From positions 1 through 34,314 of the forward strand of contig CALMEE010000081.1 in assembly GCA_937862885.1 (NCBI GenBank): a DNA stretch of 34,314 nucleotides. Direction: 5' to 3'. Within the stretch, counting starts at the first letter, position 1; each line of letters begins with the position of its first letter. Of the stretch, positions 1 to 8,034 are shown in pieces. The position numbers were made by a program, and so were the translations under genes. The notes under the pieces were generated by a model. The model was given only the letters and a program-made list of their open reading frames with translations, searched no databases and was not told the DNA's origin. This stretch comes from an uncultured Planctomycetaceae bacterium. Lineage in GTDB: Bacteria > Planctomycetota > Planctomycetia > Pirellulales > Pirellulaceae.

Positions 1-693
1 GTAAACATGCGCTCTTGAGTGAACTTGGTAGCGGTATTGGACACAAGCCACCCACCAGCCCGCCCATCCTGCGAACAATGCCAGAAACATCTCTGGTTTG
101 GTGAGGAATGCCAGCCCCCCAAGCAAGCCACTCAGCAAGATCCGACCGTAACGGAGCCTATTGGTTTGCAGCGGTGTACCCAAGGCAACCAAGGAAAGCA
201 AACAAAGAAGCAACCCATGTGTCATTTCGTGGGAATAGGGCGCTACGTATGAAAAAATACCTGCCGGCAAGAAATGATTGAAGACAAAAATCCCGGTGAA
301 CGCACAGCCGGCGACAAAGGCAGCGGCTAACCCAGCGAAACGCTTGACCACAAAAAAAACAACGATGAGAATCACGTAAGCGATCACTAAGTTCATCAAG
401 AACAAAGCCTGGCAATGGATGCCGGCAAGACGAAATATCGTTGCGTTTAACAGAGGTGAAAACGGACCGTTAAAGTAGGCAATGTCGCGATACAGCAAAT
501 CGCCATCTGCAAGTCGCCACGCCACGTATAGCTCTCGCCCGAAATCGATCAGATGGTGATTTAGGCGCCTCCAAGAAAGTACTGCGAGCAGCCAAAAGAA
601 AAGGCTGTTCGTTAGAAACAACCATCGCCAATTGGCACCGGGATCACGACACACAAGCTCGGGTAGGCGAGTTTCCGTGGATTGCGGCAGCAT
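1..693 (-). CDS. Glycosyltransferase-like polytopic membrane protein, 3'-truncated by window edge
   Basis: An open frame of 231 codons runs from an ATG at 693 to the first base of the window without a stop, so only the N-terminal part is present. After a short cytoplasmic head (MLPQSTETRLPEL) there is a first membrane helix (about residues 23-41), then a soluble stretch with DFGRELYVAWRLADGD and YRDIAYFNGPFSP, then several more hydrophobic helices. An acidic D-x-G-R-E motif after the first helix followed by a GPFSP-type loop is typical of the GT-C fold membrane glycosyltransferases (ArnT/PMT/GT39-like) that use polyprenyl-phosphate sugars. A TAA lies in frame upstream, which supports this start; no clear Shine-Dalgarno sequence is visible. 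It is divergent from the protease gene. The fold class is fairly secure; donor and acceptor are unknown. Confidence 0.72.
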   Translation of the reverse strand, partial: MLPQSTETRLPELVCRDPGANWRWLFLTNSLFFWLLAVLSWRRLNHHLIDFGRELYVAWRLADGDLLYRDIAYFNGPFSPLLNATIFRLAGIHCQALFLMNLVIAYVILIVVFFVVKRFAGLAAAFVAGCAFTGIFVFNHFLPAGIFSYVAPYSHEMTHGLLLCLLSLVALGTPLQTNRLRYGRILLSGLLGGLAFLTKPEMFLALFAGWAGWWVACVQYRYQVHSRAHVY

Positions 694-870
694 AGGGCGA
701 TGGCAAACTGCGGTGAACGATCGGCGGTTTTCGCAGCGTTATACACTACGCTGTGGCAAGAGTCCATGACGATTCAAGTGCGATAGTTGTCGGCAATAAC
801 ACGAAACCCGGCGATTATGGATTTCAGATTTCCGTAATATCGCAAATTGTGCTCAAGACCATGCAGATAT

Positions 871-899
871 TTGCAATCTGGGTACCTTGGAGGTACAAT
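871..899 (+). promoter_or_regulatory. Sigma-70-like promoter of the protease gene
   Basis: A TTGCAA box (871-876) and a TACAAT box (894-899) are separated by exactly 17 bp. Transcription would start near 906 and give a leader of about 60 nt before the ATG at 969. The promoter lies inside the longer open frame that begins with GTG at 753, which argues against that upstream start. This is consensus matching by eye only. Confidence 0.5.
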
Positions 900-954
900 T
901 TGGGTTGTCCACTGGCACTCGCCCGAACCCCCAACTTTTCCATCTCGTCTTTTC

Positions 955-959
955 AGGAG
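955..959 (+). promoter_or_regulatory. Ribosome binding site that fixes the protease start
   Basis: AGGAG at 955-959 lies 9 nt before the ATG at 969. The encoded protein then begins directly with a plausible signal peptide, whereas the upstream GTG (753) would put 72 unrelated residues in front of it. Confidence 0.65.
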
Positions 960-968
960 CCTTTGTCG

Positions 969-2588
969 ATGTCAGGTGCAAATCGAATCTTCGAAACCAA
1001 GGTCTTTACTTCTGGCTTGGTTTGTATTTTGATGCTGTCCACGTTGGTATTCTCCCAGTTTGAATCCGTTGTACTAGGTCAGGATCAACTGGTTGACATC
1101 ATCGAAAAAGCTGAAAAAAGTGTTATTCGCATCGAAGTGGAAGGAGTCGGCGGAGGCGGCATCGGAAGTGGTTATGTGATTTCAGAAGGCGGCATGTTGG
1201 TAACGAACGTCCATGTACTGGCTGGAGCAAGGCGAGCCGTCGGCGTTTTTGAAGATGGCCGCAAATTTGAAATTCGCGGCACGTACGTCATCGACGCCAA
1301 CCGTGATATCTGTGTTGCTCAATTGGATGGCAATGGGTTTACAACCATTCCGCTGGCAAGCACGTTGCCGCGTAAAGGTGAAGCGGTCATCGCATTAGGC
1401 GCGCCTCGCGGGCTATCGTTCTCCGCAACCCGTGGAATTGTGAGTGCAATTCGCCCCGAAAAAGAAGTTCGCGAAATGATCGGCAACCCTAAAATGGAAG
1501 GGACTTGGATTCAAACCGATGCAGCGATTTCCGGTGGTAACAGCGGCGGACCCCTAATTGACTCAAACGGACAAGTCGTCGGCATGTCGACGTTGGGTTC
1601 CGTCGGTGATGCGCAGAATCTGAATTTTGGAATCTCAATCACTGACATTCGCAGCGCCGTCGAAATCGCTAAGAACGCCCGTCTAATCGATTTGTCCAGC
1701 GGTGTTGGCAAGGTTGAAATGGCCGAAGTTCAGCCCGAAGCAACCGAAAGCTTGATCACGCGCAGCGAAATTCCATTGCATGCTTTGGAGGACTATATTG
1801 AGCGAGGCCGTTTAGAGTATCGTGACCTATCGCGCGATCTGAAAAAGGCCGCGACCGACGCCAAAAAACAGTTGGAAAAAATGCGCAACGGCGAGTTGGG
1901 AAATACGAATGGTGCCGAAATGCTGGTCGTGCAACGAGGAAACTTTGAGCGTTACTACTTCCCCAGCGAAGTCGCCAAACGGCGGCGCATTGCAGAGCAA
2001 CAGAGCTATACGGCACAACTCGATCGAGTAAAAAATCAACTCGGCCGGGATCCAGATAACGATTCGCTGTACGCCCTGTTGTCGCATGGGGGCCCGTGGC
2101 TTGACCCACGGAATCTACATTCGGTAGGCTTCATGCGTGATGCGATTGTTTTGCAGGCCTTCGGTGACCATGATGTGATTGTCGTTTATGACGGCCTCCC
2201 CTATTTGATGTGGGTTAAGTCGACAGCTGGACTTTCATCCGGACAACCACTCAAACCTGCGCCCGTCTTCGTTGCTGGCACGCAAACGATGGTGGTACCG
2301 GGTCAAGGTCCGCAGTCGGTTACGATTTTGAATAGCGTGACGGATTCAGAACTTAAGGAAGCCATCTATGGCAAATCCGCCGTGGCCGAAATGAAGGACG
2401 ACAATGACTTCGCTACTGGTCCCGAATATTCGATGTGGACGGATAGTACTGGCAAATTCCAGATCGAAGCCAAACTGGTGGATAGCGATGAACGCACAGT
2501 GACTTTGGAAGAGCCCTCGGGACGCCAAGTGACTCTGGCCATCAGTAAACTGTCGAAAGAAGATCAACGTCGCGTGAGAAATCGCTGA
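969..2588 (+). CDS. Secreted trypsin-like (HtrA/S1C) serine protease with C-terminal SHD1-like domain
   Basis: This is a 539-residue exported protease. Residues about 10-36 form a signal peptide with the hydrophobic core GLVCILMLSTLVFS. The chymotrypsin fold spans about 50-270 with a complete catalytic triad: His82 (TNVHVLAG), Asp113 (NRDICVAQLD) and Ser192 (GGNSGGPLID). A helical, charged middle (about 290-400) and a segment of unclear fold follow; no PDZ domain is evident, unlike DegP/DegS. The last 54 residues (MWTDSTGKFQIEAKLVDSDE onward, to KLSKEDQRRVR) look like an SLA1-homology-1 (SHD1) module, common at the ends of planctomycete secreted proteins. The start is chosen from the AGGAG site, the promoter at 871-899 and the signal peptide. 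Likely role: cell-envelope proteolysis or quality control; substrate unknown. Confidence 0.9.
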   Translation: MSGANRIFETKVFTSGLVCILMLSTLVFSQFESVVLGQDQLVDIIEKAEKSVIRIEVEGVGGGGIGSGYVISEGGMLVTNVHVLAGARRAVGVFEDGRKFEIRGTYVIDANRDICVAQLDGNGFTTIPLASTLPRKGEAVIALGAPRGLSFSATRGIVSAIRPEKEVREMIGNPKMEGTWIQTDAAISGGNSGGPLIDSNGQVVGMSTLGSVGDAQNLNFGISITDIRSAVEIAKNARLIDLSSGVGKVEMAEVQPEATESLITRSEIPLHALEDYIERGRLEYRDLSRDLKKAATDAKKQLEKMRNGELGNTNGAEMLVVQRGNFERYYFPSEVAKRRRIAEQQSYTAQLDRVKNQLGRDPDNDSLYALLSHGGPWLDPRNLHSVGFMRDAIVLQAFGDHDVIVVYDGLPYLMWVKSTAGLSSGQPLKPAPVFVAGTQTMVVPGQGPQSVTILNSVTDSELKEAIYGKSAVAEMKDDNDFATGPEYSMWTDSTGKFQIEAKLVDSDERTVTLEEPSGRQVTLAISKLSKEDQRRVRNR

Positions 2589-3209
2589 GAACTTTCACCT
2601 CGTTGGCAAGTTGCAGCGGAATAGCTGTATAGCCGATCTCACCGCGCCGGCCAACGACTCTTTGTCCATTAAAACTGCTTGTCTGGAAAGTCGCTAGGGC
2701 TCGGTCATGGCTTGACATTAGAGTCGCGCAGGTTGTCAATCCTGCGTTCGTCAGGACAATCGTACTCGTACTCAATGCAATGGTACTCGTAATCGACAGG
2801 GTCGCTGATGGCAGAACCCACTTTCGACCACGAACGGCTGGACGAGTAGACTGATCCAACGAACAGAAACGATTGCGGAGGATCGGATCGAGTACGAGTA
2901 CCACGATGCCGAGTACGAGTACGAGACCAACGCCGAATCCTGACGGACTAGGCGGTGCACCGAAGCGGAATTGGCGTTCCGGTTTTTAACTGATGTCAAC
3001 GTCGCTCGCGCCAATTCTGTCCCGTGTCCTTGGTCATTAGCTTCGTTGAACTTTATTAAATTTCATTTCGGCCAATCTAGATTTCAAGACTTGGCATAGC
3101 ATAAATTTGGTGACGCAGGGGGGCCGCATTCTGTTTTTTCGGGACTGCCGCAAGCCACGCCCGCATACAATGTCAACGCAATACGGTTGAGTCGCGTGTT
3201 GGTCAGATT
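2589..3209. other. Intergenic region with inverted-repeat element, no convincing gene
   Basis: The 620 bp between the protease and the convergent nuclease gene carry the inverted repeat described separately. Minus-strand open frames of 80 and 120 codons cross it, but their products are runs of Ser/Tyr/Thr made by reading the repeat, with no recognisable start signal. No clear terminator was found for either flanking gene. Confidence 0.6.
2760..2924. repeat. Imperfect inverted repeat with GAGTACGAGTACGAG-type arms
   Basis: The left arm (2760-2797) reads TCGTACTCGTACTC, a short variable core, then TGGTACTCGTAATCGAC. The reverse complement of the right arm (2886-2924) reads TCGTACTCGTACTC, a different core, then TGGTACTCGTACTCGATC. 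The arms differ at only a few core positions and are separated by about 90 bp. A further GTCAGGA/TCCTGAC pair lies outside the arms (2750-2756 and 2937-2943). Read outward, both arms encode the same kind of peptide: IEYEYHDAEYEYE on the plus strand (ending in a TGA at 2941) and DYEYHCIEYEYD on the minus strand. It may be a mobile repeat or the remains of two inverted copies of a coding tail. Confidence 0.7.
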
Positions 3210-4259
3210 CTACCTGCTATCGACGGCGAAGTTGCCAGATGAGACGTTTTGAACAACATTCGTACGCTCATTGATTGTGAACAATCCCCAAACTGGGACA
3301 TGATCAGAGACTTGCAGCGCTTGTTCCATCGTAAGGTTGTAGCTGTGGATCATATCGAACACTCCACCACCAACAAACTCGGTCGTGCGAAGTCGATCGA
3401 ATACGATATTGTCCAGATTCCTACTTCCTCGGGTGTTCGTGGGGCGATGTGGCGGAACAGCGAAGGCAATTTCAGGTCGGCTGCCCATGGGACCAAACTT
3501 GTTCGGTGGCGCGTTGAAGTCACCCAATAAAATAATATCGTCCTCGTAGGGATGATATTGTCGCAATTGATCGTAAAAAGAATTTAGCGCAACTAGCTCA
3601 CCAGTAACTTCATCGGGATCGGTATGCACATTGGCCAAGATAAACGAGAATGGTTGATATCCGTTGTTAACCCTGGTTCGGAAAATCGAAACCATCGGTT
3701 CGCGATGCATGGAGTCTTGAGGGTCGGGAACAATGTAGCCTGGATGAGTAAGCTCGATTCGATCCGTGTCAAAAATAAAACAATACTGCTCTTTGCTATT
3801 GGTTCTTCCTTGCCGCGGACCGATGACATAGTTGTAACGCGTGCCATACCTTTGATTAATGAAGGCAACGAAATCAGCGATATGGTTTTGATTCGTGGTG
3901 CGAATCTCTTGGATAGCCAAGACATCAAATTGGCGCACAATGTCCGCTAATATCGCGACAACTTCGGGCTTGCTCATTTTTGAGTCGCCGAATACCTGGA
4001 TATTAAAACTCCCGATCGCAATCAGATTTTGAGTGCGTTGAAACTCAACCGTAACTTGTGTCGGCGTTGTTTGGGGCTGGTTTGTTGTCGGCAAGCTATT
4101 GGGAAAGCCCCACGAGCCGGTGGGAGTCGTCTCTCCATTGATTTGAATAGGCCATTGCTGTTGTAACAAGGAACCGACATCAAAAAAGTCGACGCCTAGC
4201 ATGGCGAAGACCCACAACAAAAATGCGGCAACAAGCGATCTTTTTCCTTTTTTGAACAT
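3210..4259 (-). CDS. Exported endonuclease/exonuclease/phosphatase (DNase I-fold) protein
   Basis: A 349-residue metal-dependent phosphoesterase of the DNase I/exonuclease III fold. After a basic N-terminus (MFKKGKRS) comes a hydrophobic segment (residues 9-27), a signal peptide or membrane anchor, then a Pro/Thr/Gln-rich linker to about residue 78. The catalytic domain (about 79-329) has the expected signatures: SFNIQVFG (Asn86), LAIQEIR (metal-binding Glu118), LANVHTDPDE (His212), LLGDFNAPP (Asp247 and Asn249), NLDNIVFD, and the terminal SDHVP (Asp319, His320). All residues needed for activity are therefore present. The start at 4259 is preferred over the ATG 20 codons upstream because a near-perfect Shine-Dalgarno sequence sits just before it and the signal segment follows at once. 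Likely role: extracellular or periplasmic DNA degradation; a lipid or sugar phosphatase activity is not excluded. Confidence 0.88.
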   Translation of the reverse strand: MFKKGKRSLVAAFLLWVFAMLGVDFFDVGSLLQQQWPIQINGETTPTGSWGFPNSLPTTNQPQTTPTQVTVEFQRTQNLIAIGSFNIQVFGDSKMSKPEVVAILADIVRQFDVLAIQEIRTTNQNHIADFVAFINQRYGTRYNYVIGPRQGRTNSKEQYCFIFDTDRIELTHPGYIVPDPQDSMHREPMVSIFRTRVNNGYQPFSFILANVHTDPDEVTGELVALNSFYDQLRQYHPYEDDIILLGDFNAPPNKFGPMGSRPEIAFAVPPHRPTNTRGSRNLDNIVFDRLRTTEFVGGGVFDMIHSYNLTMEQALQVSDHVPVWGLFTINERTNVVQNVSSGNFAVDSR

Positions 4260-4263
4260 TCGC

Positions 4264-4271
4264 ACCTCCTT
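4264..4271 (-). promoter_or_regulatory. Strong ribosome binding site of the nuclease gene
   Basis: On the minus strand the bases read AAGGAGGT, the full anti-SD complement, 4 nt before the ATG at 4259. It decides the start of the nuclease and is by far the strongest such site noticed in the window. Confidence 0.8.
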
Positions 4272-4346
4272 GTGCCAAAGATGAAGCTGGGGAACAGTAG
4301 CGAAACCTCGATTTGCCAACTAGGCCGAGTAGCAGCTGCTAGCAGC

Positions 4347-4375
4347 AAAAAACGCCAAGCAAACATGCTTGGCGT
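4347..4375 (-). terminator. Rho-independent terminator of the lipoprotein gene
   Basis: A perfect 10-bp stem, ACGCCAAGCA (4352-4361) and TGCTTGGCGT (4366-4375), closes a 4-nt loop. On the minus strand it is followed by a run of six T (4347-4352). It lies about 40 nt beyond the stop of the minus-strand lipoprotein gene and upstream of the nuclease gene, so the two genes are probably transcribed separately. Confidence 0.85.
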
Positions 4376-4413
4376 GTCCGATCTGTTCTACTCAGTCATC
4401 GAGTCGTAATCGC

Positions 4414-5205
4414 TTACCAACCGATAGTCGGTGGGTTCTTCATCAAGAAGTCACGAGGACCTCGGGTTGTGTAGTAAGGGTAAGCATATTGAGGAGCTGG
4501 ATTTCCATGTGGGCCTTGGAAGTCAGGTGTGTGTGGTTTGGCACCACCGTAGGGATGTGCACGTCTTCCTAATAATCCACCTCTTCCCCAACCGTGCGCA
4601 TGGCCACCGTGTCCGCAACCATTTGGTCCGCATCCATTCCAGCCACCGACTAGACCGATGCCGCTTCCATGTCCCGAGTGGTCGCCATGGTCGCCAATGT
4701 AGCAGTCACCACAGTCGGATCCGTAATTGTCCGAGGACATTCCACCTGCATGTCGATAGCCGAACAACCCAGCAGACTGCGAAGATCCAAATGCTCCACT
4801 ATTGTCACAACCGCATCCGCAGTCGCTTCCGCAAGAGCCGCTCTTGCAGCCAGCACCGCCGAAAATTCCGGTGCCGCAGCCGCAACTTGCGCCAAGCAAA
4901 CCGCATCCCGGTTTACGACATGGAACGCCTAATCCGCAACCTCGGGTGCCACAGGGTGCTCCAAAACCGCCACACAGCCCGTGAGACGACCGACATCCTC
5001 CGCTTCCTTCCGCGCAGAGATTCAGTTGTCGCGGAATTGGAAACATTGGAACTGCACAGTCACCTCGACCCTCGCATGAGGCCAAGTCGCGCAGCAAACC
5101 CCCGCGGAAGCCGGCTGGTCCGCAACCAGTCGAACAAGTAGTGCAACAACCTGCTAAACAACAGGTCATGAAGATGGCGGCGCAAGCCAACAATTGAGTA
5201 CGCAT
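4414..5205 (-). CDS. Cys/Gly/His-rich lipoprotein with YYTTRGPRDF C-terminal motif
   Basis: A 263-residue predicted lipoprotein of unknown function. MRTQLLACAAIFMTCC is followed by a lipobox L-A-G-C with the lipidated cysteine at residue 20. The mature part is low-complexity: about 30 cysteines up to the middle in Cys-Gly patterns (CGCGTGIFGGAGC, CGSDCGCGCD), then a Gly/His section (GDHGDHSGHGSG, GHGGHAHGWGRGG), then an aromatic/Pro tail with YPYYTTRGPRDFL and NPPTIGW. As far as I recall, the YYTTRGPRDF-type tail recurs at the ends of unrelated planctomycete envelope proteins. Cys and His richness suggests metal binding or a disulfide-linked surface layer, but that is inference. The start at 5205 has AAGGGA upstream and is preferred over the ATG 12 codons earlier. 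The gene ends at a strong terminator and appears monocistronic. Confidence 0.82.
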   Translation of the reverse strand: MRTQLLACAAIFMTCCLAGCCTTCSTGCGPAGFRGGLLRDLASCEGRGDCAVPMFPIPRQLNLCAEGSGGCRSSHGLCGGFGAPCGTRGCGLGVPCRKPGCGLLGASCGCGTGIFGGAGCKSGSCGSDCGCGCDNSGAFGSSQSAGLFGYRHAGGMSSDNYGSDCGDCYIGDHGDHSGHGSGIGLVGGWNGCGPNGCGHGGHAHGWGRGGLLGRRAHPYGGAKPHTPDFQGPHGNPAPQYAYPYYTTRGPRDFLMKNPPTIGW

Positions 5206-5932
5206 TTTTGATTCCCTTATTTTAGAACTGGGTCCGTCCATTGAATTGATAACGGTGCGGGCTTCATTGTTTTGGGGGAATGCATGAGAAGCCGTGCCAC
5301 ATCACGCAACATAACGATATGCGGCTAAATTCGTTAATCGACCTACAAGGCGGCAAAATTAAAAGAAAACGCACAGTTGATACGGCAAAAACAAAAGGGA
5401 AAGCGTGAAAAATCGGCAAGCCCGTCAAACTCAACTTATCCTATGCAAATTATCTGACTGCATGCCTCAAAAAACCTCCCGCATCGGTGACCCGGATTTT
5501 CCGTTTTTGCCTGACATTTCAGCAAAACAACTTTTCCCAGGAAACTCTTTCAACGCTCCCGCAGCTACTGCATATAGCCCACGCGGAAAAGTCGGCCACG
5601 AAATGACCTGAGCCCACAAATTGCCTCATCGGGGGATCAAATTTGAGGTGACCATTCTCGAGAAAAATTGATGGTGTTTACTGCCGATAGGCTCTTAACT
5701 TGCAGCCGCATGGGACGTAGGAACCAGAATAAATCGAGAATAGAGTTCTATCATTGCGGAATAACGCCCGCGGATCGATAATCTGACCGGACAGATTGCT
5801 GCTTTGGAATTGGTTTTGGCCGAAATGACAAAAGTCACATCGTATGCCTCAATCACAGATGCCCGAATACAGGTTGAGTTCGAGATTGTTCCAGACCAGC
5901 AGTCGCACAATGACCCCCATCCCCTTTTTTTT
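5206..5932. other. Intergenic region between divergent lipoprotein and aspartase genes
   Basis: About 730 bp. It must contain the promoters of both flanking genes, but I could not pick out a convincing -35/-10 pair. A 68-codon plus-strand open frame at 5405-5611 lacks a good start signal and resembles no family I know. The aspartase frame extends upstream to a TTG at 5804, but that extension has no counterpart in the enzyme family. Confidence 0.5.
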
Positions 5933-7360
5933 ATGACTGCACGTATCGAAAAGGACATGATTGGCGAAAAAGAGTTGCCAATCGAAGCCTATTATGGAAT
6001 TCAAACTCTCCGCGCATTAGAAAACTTTCCGATTAGCGGCGTGCCGATCAACTTTCATCCAGAGCTGATACGGGCCTTGGCAATGGTCAAGCAGGCGGCG
6101 GCACTGGCGAATGAAGAACTCGGTTTGCTCCCCTCGCCGCTTGCTGGTGCGATTGTCGCAGCCTGCCGAGAAATTATGGCTGGTCAACTGCACGACCAAT
6201 TTGTCGTCGATCGTATCCAAGGAGGTGCGGGCACGTCGACAAATATGAACGCCAATGAAGTGATCGCCAACCGCGCGTTGGAACTCTTGGGACATCGGAA
6301 AGGAGAATACCGCTATTGTCATCCAAACAACCATGTCAACGAATCGCAGTCGACCAATGACGTGTATCCCACAGCCGTGCGCTTGGCCCTCGTGTTCAAA
6401 TCAGCACAACTTGCCAATGAGTTACAGGCGCTCATAACATCGTTCGAACTGAAAGCCCGCGAGTTTCAGCACATCTTAAAGATCGGGCGGACCCAGTTAC
6501 AAGATGCTGTGCCCATGACTTTAGGCCAAGCCTTTGAGGCGTATGCCGTCACTCTGTCCGAAGAAATTGCTAGGCTCGATCAAAACACGCAGCTGTTTTT
6601 GGAAGTCAACATGGGGGCTACCGCAATCGGCACCGGCATCAACACGGATCCCGAATATGCCGACAAGGTCATCGGTCATTTGGCGAAAATAAGCGGTCTC
6701 AAAGTAGTACGCGCGGCCAATCTAGTTGAAGCGACTCAAGATACCGGTGCCTTCATTATGTTCTCGTCGGCCGTCAAACGACTCGCCGTTAAACTTTCAA
6801 AAATCTGCAATGACTTGCGGTTGCTTTCTTCTGGACCACGCGCAGGGTTTAATGAAATAAATTTGCCGGCCGTACAACCGGGTTCGACGATTATGCCCGG
6901 TAAAGTCAACCCGGTTATCCCAGAAGTCGTCAATCAAATCGCGTTCAAAGTGATTGGTAATGACTTGGCTTTAAATCTGGCGGTTGAAGCAGGGCAATTA
7001 GAGCTCAATGCCTTCGAGCCGATCATGGCGCAGTGCCTATTTGAGTCGATCGGATTCTTGATAAACGGCATGAACACACTTAACCACCGCTGCATTGTTG
7101 GTATTACTGCCAATGAAGATCGATGCCGTGAATTAGTGGAGAACAGCATCAGCTTGGTTACGGCTTTGAGTCCACTGCTCGGGTATGAGGTTTGTTCGAT
7201 GCTGGCCAAAGAAGCCCTGCAGAGTGGCAATTCCGTCTACCAACTCGTGCTCACCAAGGGCCTGATGTCCGCAGCGGAGCTGCAACAAGCATTAAGTCCC
7301 GAGAATATGATTCACCCCCGCCGCCGCGTATCCCATGATCAAAAAGAACCAAAAAATTGA
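5933..7360 (+). CDS. aspA: Aspartate ammonia-lyase (aspartase)
   Basis: Catalyses reversible conversion of L-aspartate to fumarate and ammonia in the cytoplasm. The 475-residue product aligns along its whole length with Escherichia coli AspA (478 residues): RIEKDMIGEKELPIEAYYG near the N-terminus, QGGAGTSTNMNANEV, NESQSTNDVYPT, LKIGRTQLQDAVPMTLGQ, KICNDLRLLSSGPRAGFNEI, and the flexible signature loop GSTIMPGKVNPVIPEVVNQ. The loop's catalytic serine is Ser318; the second serine usual in this loop is Thr here. The GRTQLQDAVP segment and the length favour aspartase over class II fumarase. The start at 5933 matches the family N-terminus although no Shine-Dalgarno site is visible; upstream in-frame starts (5825 ATG, 5804 TTG) would add 36-43 residues unlike the family. 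It ends 21 bp from a convergent gene. Confidence 0.93.
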   Translation: MTARIEKDMIGEKELPIEAYYGIQTLRALENFPISGVPINFHPELIRALAMVKQAAALANEELGLLPSPLAGAIVAACREIMAGQLHDQFVVDRIQGGAGTSTNMNANEVIANRALELLGHRKGEYRYCHPNNHVNESQSTNDVYPTAVRLALVFKSAQLANELQALITSFELKAREFQHILKIGRTQLQDAVPMTLGQAFEAYAVTLSEEIARLDQNTQLFLEVNMGATAIGTGINTDPEYADKVIGHLAKISGLKVVRAANLVEATQDTGAFIMFSSAVKRLAVKLSKICNDLRLLSSGPRAGFNEINLPAVQPGSTIMPGKVNPVIPEVVNQIAFKVIGNDLALNLAVEAGQLELNAFEPIMAQCLFESIGFLINGMNTLNHRCIVGITANEDRCRELVENSISLVTALSPLLGYEVCSMLAKEALQSGNSVYQLVLTKGLMSAAELQQALSPENMIHPRRRVSHDQKEPKN

Positions 7361-7381
7361 CCAGACGATGGGACGTAGAAG

Positions 7382-7807
7382 TCAAGTCGATGAAACCTCC
7401 AATTTGGGTCGAGGACAACGATGCCAAAGTAAAAGGATGAGAAAGGCAAAAGCCATGATCGGCCCACCTTCGGCAGCCGTCCAATACCAAGGCATGCCTG
7501 CAGACAAATCGACGACTAACAAGCCAGTTCCGAGAGCCACGTGTGCCAACATGATTGGACCAATCAAGTCCCAATAGCGCTCTGGTTTTAATGAGATTAA
7601 TAACAGCACGAAGCCATGTAAGCCATACAGCAATGAGCATGATCGAGCCAAATATTCGGTTATTGGCGCATGCGGGAATTCGCCCAAACCGATGAACTCA
7701 TGAGTCTTGGCCATCGTCGACACTGACAGAAAAGCCGTGGGGATCGCAAGACAAAGAATCAAGGCATTAAACCGCAACAACAAGATCAATAGTTTCTGTG
7801 GATTCAT
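7382..7807 (-). CDS. Small four-helix integral membrane protein of unknown function
   Basis: A 141-residue protein dominated by four hydrophobic segments: about 6-29 (LLILLLRFNALILCLAIPTA), about 58-75 (SLLYGLHGFVLLLISL), about 82-101 (IGPIMLAHVALGTGLLVVDL) and about 112-127 (GGPIMAFAFLILLLW). The loop between helices 1 and 2 contains the conserved-looking EFPHAPITEYLARS. There is no enzymatic motif. The layout is that of small planctomycete membrane proteins annotated only as hypothetical. The gene is convergent with aspartase, 21 bp away, and a 227-bp spacer separates it from the end of the AAA+ gene block, so it is probably transcribed alone. No ribosome binding site is obvious. Confidence 0.75.
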   Translation of the reverse strand: MNPQKLLILLLRFNALILCLAIPTAFLSVSTMAKTHEFIGLGEFPHAPITEYLARSCSLLYGLHGFVLLLISLKPERYWDLIGPIMLAHVALGTGLLVVDLSAGMPWYWTAAEGGPIMAFAFLILLLWHRCPRPKLEVSST

Positions 7808-8034
7808 AATTGTTAGTGGTGATGTTGGTTTTTCGCAAGCGGATCGATTTTCATCAGCTTACGAACTTGGGACAGTTAGTTAGACATTTGCCTGACGTGC
7901 TTAATGACAAGACGAAACCATTGTCATTCGAGCCCAGTTAATTTGGATTTGCAAAATGCCTCCAACACGATAGCGGTTGTCAGTGAATGCGAAATCCATA
8001 CGAAATTGGCAGAAGGCCATAATGTATCCATGTT

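Noticed and set aside
2542..3014. Two overlapping minus-strand open frames (120 and 80 codons)
   Set aside because: Products are Ser/Tyr/Thr-rich translations of the inverted repeat; one also overlaps the end of the protease gene. No start signals.
4431..5141. 236-codon plus-strand frame opposite the lipoprotein gene
   Set aside because: Antisense shadow of a Gly/Cys-rich gene; the product is His/Arg/Ser-rich with no motif, whereas the minus strand has a lipobox, ribosome site and terminator.
5405..5611. 68-codon plus-strand frame between the lipoprotein and aspartase genes
   Set aside because: No ribosome site or motif, and composition unlike neighbouring genes.
5933..7360. Class II fumarase as an alternative for the lyase gene
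   Set aside because: Full-length similarity, the GRTQLQDAVPMTLGQ segment and the N- and C-terminal details follow aspartase more closely.
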